This document shows positions 58,376 through 64,000 of a stretch of DNA of 64,000 nucleotides, one piece after another. Position 1 is the stretch's first letter. Every line of letters begins with the position of its first letter. The translations under genes were made by a program, and so were the position numbers. The stretch comes from Isoetes taiwanensis. Taxonomy: Eukaryota > Streptophyta > Lycopodiopsida > Isoetales > Isoetaceae. Under the pieces are notes generated by a model that had not been told where the DNA came from, searched no databases, and saw only the letters and a program-made list of their open reading frames with translations. Where the stretch lies: the NCBI GenBank assembly GCA_021234155.1, contig JAJEKV010000057.1:8010856-8074855 (forward strand), read 5' to 3'.

Positions 58376-60174
58376 TCTTATATATTAAAAAATTATACCG
58401 GATGTCCATAGAATGGTGCCCTAGATCGGACGGTTGAGGATTTGATGGATCAACGGTGAAGATGACGTGTGCATGTTTTCAACAAAATTTCATCTTGATC
58501 ATTGCTTCAATATAATTTGTGCAATCCAAGCGGTTAAAGGGTTGAAGGGAAAAGGAAAAGGGAAAAGGGAAAAGGGAAGGGAAAAGGAAAAGAAAGGAAA
58601 AAGAGAGGGGAAACGAGAAAAAAGGAAAGGGAAAAAAGGAAAGGGAAAATGGAAAGGGAAAGCAAAGGGGCATGGAAAAGGTAAAGGGAAGAGAAAGGGG
58701 GAAGGGGAGAGCAAAAAGGACAAATCAAAGGAAAAGGTGAGGAAAGGTAGAAAAGGAAGGGAAAGGGAAAAGGAAAAGGGACGGAAAAAGGGAAAAAGGG
58801 CATGGGGAAAAGAGGAAGAGAAAAGGAGGAAAAGAGAAGCCGAAAAGGAAGAGAAAGGAGGAGGGAGGACATGGGAAAAGGGAAAAGGAAAAAGAACACG
58901 GGGAGGGAGGAAAGTAAAAAAAAAAAGACTACGAGAAGAGGGAAAGGGTGGGCAAAGGGAAGGAAGAAAGGGCACTGTAAAAAGGGAAAGAGAAATAAAG
59001 GGAAGCAAAAAAAAGACATGAGAAAAAAGAAAAGGAAAAATAAAAGAAAAAGGAGGCAGTCGAGAGGGAAATGGAAGGGAAAAGGGCACGAAAAAAAGCA
59101 AAAGAGAGAAAGGGTTGGGAGAGGAGGAAAAAGGAAGGGAAAAAAAAGGTCATTGGTAAAAAGAATTCAAAAAAAAAAAGTGGAAGGGGAAAGGGGCGAA
59201 GGGGGGTGGGATGGGAGAAAAGTAAAATAAGAAAAGGTAAAAGGAAAAAGGGAATGTGAAAAGGGGAGGGGAAAAAAGGAAGGGGGAGATAGAAAAAAAA
59301 AAGCAAGGAGGGGGGAAATGGAAAAGGCAAACGTGGGGTAAAATGGGAAAATAGAAAGGGGAGGTGAACAAAAAGGAAGAGCAAAATAGAAAAAGAAAAA
59401 GAGAAGGAAAAGAGGGAAAAGGAGGGGGGAGGAGGAGGAAGAAGAGGAAAAATGTGAAGAAAGGGGAAAAGAGGATTGAAAAAAGCATGGGAAAATAGAA
59501 GAGAAAAGGGACATGGGAAAAAGGGGAAGAGGGAAAAGATGAGGAAAGGGGAAAAAGGAAGGAAAAATGGACATGGAAAAAGGGAAAGGGAAAGAGCAAA
59601 AAGAAAAAAAAAAAATGGAAAGGGAGGGAAAAGGGCACTAGAAAAAAAGGGAAAATGGAAGGGCTTGGGGAAGGGAGGAAAAATGAAGGGAAAAAGGGAA
59701 AAAGAAAATAGGTGGGGAGAAAGAAAGGGAAAAAGGGAAAGGAAAAGGGAAAGGGGAAGAAAAACTTTGGAAAAAAAGGCATGAGGAAAGGAGGAAGAGG
59801 GAAATGGGAAAAAAAGGGGGGGAAAGGGCACAGGAAAAGCGAAAAAAGGGCAACCATAAATTGGAGAAAAGGGAAGGGGAAAATAGAAAAGGAAAAACAG
59901 GGAAGCAGAAAACAGAAAAGGGAAATGAGGGAAATGGAATAATGGAAAAAGAAAAAGGTAAATTGGAAAATATAAAAAGGGAAAAGGGGCAGGGGAAAAA
60001 TAGAAAAAAAAAAAAGTAAAGGCAAAGGGAAAGGGAAAAGGTAAGGGGAAGTGGAAAATGTGGTGAAATGCTCTTGATTATCTAATTTTAAAAGCGTGGA
60101 TCCATTTAATGATTGCTCCAGTATATCATTTACAGTTCCTAGCTATGCCCAGCAACGCTGGGCACCTTAGCTAG
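58376..60174 (+). mobile_element. 1.8-kb non-autonomous Helitron inserted in the tRNA array
   Basis: It starts TCTTATATATTAAAAAATTA and ends with hairpin TGCCCAGC-AAC-GCTGGGCA, then CCTTAGCTAG followed by T. The flanks ATGGCGA | TTCTATAGAAAACC correspond to the continuous ATGGCGTATTCTATAGAAAA in the neighbouring units near 61820 and 62818, giving an empty site (one base of the left flank is altered). The subterminal block GATCGGACGGTTGAGGA...GGATCAACGGTGAAGATGACGTG matches relatives. The interior is a purine minisatellite and no gene is present. Confidence 0.85.
58546..60058 (+). repeat. polypurine minisatellite (GGGAAA-type) of ~1.5 kb
   Basis: G and A make up nearly all of the plus strand, with occasional GGGCATGG, GGACATGG and GGGCAC words, as in the array at 49798-51658. 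The strand orientation relative to the Helitron ends is the same in both elements. Frames of up to 300 codons on the minus strand are compositional. Confidence 0.85.
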
Positions 60175-60904
60175 TTCTATAGAAAACCATAAACTAACTT
60201 GTAATGGATTTGGGACCAAAAGAATCTAAGGACACAAGATTTATAGCTCATTTATATGCCTAGTACAGATTCCAGTATTGCGCCTAATGAAACCTTTGTT
60301 TTTGTTCAATATAATCCAACAGAAATTTGGTGTATTTCGCAAAAAAGAGAAAAGAAAAAGAAAAAGAGAGTAATTTGGCGTAATTTGGCAGGTTCAGATA
60401 TTACGAATCATTCGTACTTCTTAGTCAATATAATGGAGATATGTATGCCTTCTATTATATTTTAGAACCAAGTAAGCAACATGTAAAAAATCAACTAATG
60501 CTCCAACTTCATCAAACTTCATAAGGTTATGCCATGCTTCATGTTGACCAACCTTGAACGTATTTAGACATATATTCATAGAGGGGTGATGCTTTGCTCG
60601 ATCAAACCCTAGAGGGGTTATCCTTGCTTGATGAAACTTTAGTTGTAGCAAAACTTTACAGATTCGCGGCCGATCTATAGCAATAAGACCTTAATTCTAT
60701 TTAGACATAAATCTATAGAGGGATTATGCCTTTTTTCGATCAAACCTCAATCATACTTAGAAATGAATTATAGAGGGTTTAAAAATTTTAATCAATCAAA
60801 CCTTAGAGCGTATTCATTGCTCGATCAAAGTATAGTTGTGGTACAACTTCACAGTTATGTCCTTCGGCGAGTTCATGAAGTGTCAGGACGCTCATAAAAC
60901 AAAC

Positions 60905-60976
60905 CGACCAAGATGGAACTCGAACCTATAATCTCCCGCTCCGGAGGCGAGACCTTGTCCATTAGGTCACATGGTC
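60905..60976 (-). tRNA. tRNA-Arg(CCG)-like gene with altered D arm, 72 nt
   Basis: Anticodon CCG in loop CTCCGGA with stem CTCGC/GCGGG intact. The D stem is ACC/GGT instead of GCC/GGC, a paired change, and base 26 is missing. The T stem ATAGG/TCCAT has one mismatch and a wobble. It lies in the shortened unit. Possibly non-functional. Confidence 0.5.
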
Positions 60977-61561
60977 ATATTTGGATTTTCAATATAGTTC
61001 AATATAATCCAACAGTAATTTGCCGTATTTCGCAAAAAAGAGAAAAGAAAAAGAAAAAGAGAGTAATTTTTGCGTAATTTGGCAGGTTCACATATTATGA
61101 ATCACTCGTACTTCTTGGTCAATATAATAGAGATATGTATGCCTTATATTATATTTTAGAACCAAGTAAGCAACGTGTAAAAAATCAACTAATGCTCCAA
61201 CTTGATCAAACTTCATAAGGTTATGCCATGCTTCATGTTGACCAACCTTGAACGTATTTAGACATATATTCATAGAGGAGTCATGCTTTGCTCGATCAAA
61301 CCTTAGAGGGGCTATCCTTGCAGTTGTAGCACAACTTTACAGTTTGCGTCGATCTGCAATAAGACCTTAATTCTATTTAGACATAAATCTATAGAGGGAT
61401 TATGCCTTGCTCGATGAAACCTCAATCATACTTAAAAATAAATTATAGAGGGTTTACAGCTAGAGCGTTATCATTGCTCGATCAAACTATAGTTGTGGTA
61501 CAACTTCACAGTTATGTCCTTCGGCGAGTTCATGAAGTGTCAGCACGCTCATAGAACAAAC

Positions 61562-61634
61562 CGACCAAGATGGGATTCGAACCCATAATCTCCCGCTCCG
61601 GAGGCGAGCGCCTTGTCCATTAGGCCACATGGTC
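61562..61634 (-). tRNA. tRNA-Arg(CCG), intact-looking array copy
   Basis: 73 nt. Acceptor GACCATG/CTTGGTC with one T-T mismatch at position 6-67, D arm GCC-TAATGGACAA-GGC, anticodon stem CTCGC/GCGGG with loop CTCCGGA (anticodon CCG, reads CGG arginine codons), variable AGATT, T arm ATGGG-TTCGAAT-CCCAT, discriminator G. The A box (TGGCCTAATGG) and B box (GGTTCGAATCC) are standard Pol III internal promoters. The 3' flank on the minus strand contains ATAGA.. in place of the TTTT seen in sister copies, so termination may differ here. Confidence 0.75.
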
Positions 61635-62559
61635 ATTGCTATATTTGGATTTTCACCTGAGACACTAGGATGGTTTGTGTTTTTCTTTTAAGTAAGAAAC
61701 AAGAATGGTAGGCAACCATCTAAACCTGACTCAAAAAGGATTTTTTTTTATCAACCTTACAACTAGCCGTATATAAGAACAATCCCACAAAATTCATGCA
61801 TCTGCTAAATCTATCCCTATGGCGTATTCTATAGAAAACCATAAACTAACTTGTAATGGATTTGGGACCAAAAGAATCTAAGAACACAAGATTTATATCT
61901 CATTTATATGCCTACTACAGATTGCTGTGTTGCGCCTAATGAAACCTTTGTTTTTCTTCAATATAATCCAACAGTAATTTGGCATATTTCGCAAAAAAGA
62001 GAAAAGAAAAAGAAAAAGAAAAAGAGAGTATTTGGCATAATTTGGCAGGTTCACATATTACGAATCACTCGTACTTCTTGGTCAATATAATGAAGATATG
62101 TATGCCTTATATTATATTTTAGAACCAAGTAAGCAACATGTAAAAAATCAACTAATGCTCCAATTGATCAAACTTCATAAGGTTATGCCATGCTTCATGT
62201 TGACCAACCTTGAACGTATTTAGACATATATTCATAGAGGGATGATGCTTTGCTCGATCAAACCTTAGAGGGGTTGTCCTTGCTTGATGAAACTTTAGTT
62301 GTAGCAAAACTTTACTGTTGCGTCGATCTGCAATAAGATCTTAATTCTATTTAGACATAAATCTATAGAATAGAATAGAGGGATGATGCCTTGCTCGATC
62401 AAACCTCAATCATACTTAGAAATGAATTATAGAGGGTTTACAACTTAATCAATCAAACCTTAGCGTTATCATTGCTCGATCAAACCATAGTTGTGGTACA
62501 ACTTCACAGTTATGTCCTTCGGCGAGTTCATGAAGTGTCAGCACGCTCATAAAACAAAC

Positions 62560-62632
62560 CGACCAAGATGGGATTCGAACCCATAATCTCCCGCTCCGGA
62601 GGCGAGCGCCTTGTCCATTAGGCCACATGGTC
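62560..62632 (-). tRNA. tRNA-Arg(CCG), intact-looking array copy
   Basis: Identical in sequence to 61562-61634. On the minus strand it is followed within 10 nt by GTTTGTTTTATG, a TTTT run suited to Pol III termination, and preceded by CAAATATAGCAAT, which offers the TATA-like and CAA elements that help plant tRNA transcription. No CCA is encoded, as expected for a nuclear gene. Confidence 0.8.
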
Positions 62633-62943
62633 ATTGCTATATTTGGATTTTCACCTGAGACACTAGGATGGTTTGTGTTTTTCTTTTAAGTAAGAAACAA
62701 GAATGGTAGGCAACCATCTAAACCTGACTCAAAAAGGATTTTTTTTTATCAACCTTACAACTAGCCGTATATAAGAACAATCCCACAAAATTCATGCATC
62801 TGCTAAATCTATCCCTATGGCGTATTCTATAGAAAACCATAAACTAACTTGTAATGGATTTGGGACCAAAAGAAAATTTAATAGTAAAACATAACTAAAA
62901 GAAGATAAGATATACACTAGAACTTTTAGTTCACATATATGAA

Positions 62944-64000
62944 CTAGTAATGGTACCCAGCGTTGCTGGGATAATTTGGGAACCTGTAAATACTGGGAAC
63001 TTGTGCATTTGTGTAGAGTAGCTTCTGGGCCCTTGGATCATGTGGTGACCTGTAAATGATGTTGGGCATCATGTGGATACATGTAAATTTTGGGAACATG
63101 TAAGCGTTAATGGGCATTACATTTTTATATTATTTGTTGTTTTGGGGTGGGAGGGGGCATCATTGTAGGTTCATGGAGGGAGCACCATTTGTTCATATGA
63201 TGTCGTGATGCTATGTAAATAGAAATGTCCTAGGATTTTGTCCATTTAAGCCATTGAATGTGTCTTTGAGTTGTGTATAATTGAGTAGTCTATGATACTC
63301 CTTTTGTATGCCCATTTGCTTTGCACTCTAGGTCCTAATTCAAGTCTGAATGAGATGGTATTAAAAGCCAAGTTTGGCATTGCGGGGGTAAAATAAAAAA
63401 GGATTTTGTCCACTTAAACCATTGGATTCTTTTATTATGAACAATTCTAACCAATCTCGCTATGTTTTAATGTATTCTTCATATCATATCATGTGAACTA
63501 TACAACCCATGTTGTCAAGAGCCATCCAAATGTTGTGCATATCTTTGACATAATTAGCCATCTGCATTGGTTAATAATATAATGTTGTTAATGTATACAG
63601 TTATATTATATTGTTATATTATATTGTTGATTTTAGTTGTCGTGTCATGTTGTTTTGAGTGTGTTGCTTCAAAATGTGTCATTTGAAGATTAGTGGGATG
63701 TCTCCCTTATTTTAGCTAGCAGTTGGGGAGTCAGATTTTTTATTTTTAATTTTTTAAGATTAGTGGGATGTCTCTCTTACTTTATCTGGCGACTTTTATC
63801 TCACTTCTTAGGTAGTGCTTGGCCAAAGTCTCTTGTAGCCTGTCATAAATGTCTTGAGTAACATTCTATTTCGAAAGTTACAAAATTTGCATCACCAGTA
63901 ACTTTGTTGTCTCATTCTTGGATGCAAAAAATGGATCCAAACAGTAGTATTCCATGAAGAGCATATTAATGTAGCGCAAAAAAACAATTTTGGGACTTCC
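62944..64000 (-). mobile_element. Helitron 3' end (minus strand), element runs past the window
   Basis: The plus strand reads A|CTAGTAATGGTACCCAGCG then TTGCTGGGATAATTTGGGAA, the reverse complement of the family 3' end with the hairpin nearly intact. The preceding base is A, matching A/T insertion. Inside are CTGTAAAT/GGGAAC repeats and AT-rich DNA with no recognised gene. It begins about 70 bp beyond the last array unit. Confidence 0.65.
63686..63795. repeat. short direct repeat
   Basis: AAGATTAGTGGGATGTCTC followed by CTTATTTTA or CTTACTTTA occurs twice, about 70 bp apart. Confidence 0.6.

Larger units (their letters stand above)
53321..62873. repeat. tandem array of ~0.95-kb units, each with one tRNA-Arg(CCG)-like gene
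   Basis: The landmark CTCCAACTT[GTC]ATCAAACTTC starts units near 53321, 54273, 60500 and 61195, with a variant near 62157. Uninterrupted spacing is about 950-960 bp; one unit (60500-61195) is shortened by roughly 270 bp. Within each unit two related sub-blocks occur (ATCAAACCTTAGAGGGGTTA... and ATCAAACCTTAGAGCGTTA...), so the unit itself arose by internal duplication. The copies are nearly identical, in contrast to the left copies. The array is interrupted by a LINE (54814-58251) and a Helitron (58376-60174). Confidence 0.85.

Noticed and set aside
58499-60025. Long frames of Lys/Gly/Arg (plus) and Phe/Pro/Ser (minus)
   Set aside because: Same compositional artefact in the second purine array.
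62449-62634. 61-codon minus frame containing LRSGRLWVRIPSWS
   Set aside because: It is the translation of the tRNA gene and its flank, a common false protein call.
53321-62873. Tandem array considered as a CRISPR array or rDNA/5S array
   Set aside because: Units are ~0.95 kb and almost fully identical with no variable spacers, the context is eukaryotic, and no 5S or rRNA motifs occur. The conserved core is a tRNA.
53321-62873. tRNA-containing repeat as a tRNA-derived SINE
   Set aside because: SINEs are dispersed, 100-500 bp, with an A- or T-rich tail and target duplications. Here the units are long, head-to-tail and lack flanking duplications.

Overview
This window looks like nuclear DNA of a land plant, probably a seed plant. 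The support is intron-bearing plant-type gene fragments, Helitrons with a RepHel relic, a plant LINE with a zinc-binding RVT tail, a Ty3/gypsy element, and eukaryotic tRNA genes with internal A and B boxes. I cannot name the species. I found no intact protein-coding host gene. Almost every protein relic is broken by small indels, from age or possibly from uncorrected long-read errors.

The unifying structure is a tandem array of roughly 0.95-kb units. Each unit carries one minus-strand tRNA-Arg(CCG)-like gene. Diverged units lie on the left (2546-2676, 22896-24657, 27000-27121). Near-identical units lie on the right (53321-62873). Mobile elements of several classes have inserted into these units, and the neighbouring units act as empty-site references. 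A ~20.2-kb Ty3/gypsy-type LTR retrotransposon (2677-22895, target duplication AATCA) sits in a left unit. Helitrons sit in left units at 24658-26999 and from 27122. A LINE (54814-58251, 16-bp target duplication, poly-A tail, itself containing a MITE) and a Helitron (58376-60174) sit in right units.

Inside the LTR element, on the opposite strand, is an 8.77-kb Helitron (8986-17752) with both ends present. It contains a degraded RepHel gene and, upstream of it in the same orientation, a captured fragment of an HMG-CoA reductase gene. Part of that fragment was later tandemly duplicated. Two non-autonomous Helitrons (49660-51781 and 58376-60174) share the same ends and are filled almost entirely by 1.5-1.9-kb decayed purine-only minisatellites.

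The middle (27-49 kb) is a mosaic. It holds Helitron end fragments, a LINE tail (33.6-34.5 kb), a fragment of an FCP1/NIF-type HAD phosphatase (35.2-35.8 kb), a RING-like fragment, a minisatellite (36.9-37.5 kb), facing TGTGG-rich and CCACA-rich blocks (31 and 43 kb), and short direct repeats. Much of it has no feature I can assign. The first 2.5 kb is also unassigned apart from one unrecognised open frame.

Together the window reads as a transposon-dense, stratified landscape in which a tRNA gene array has been a repeated insertion site.
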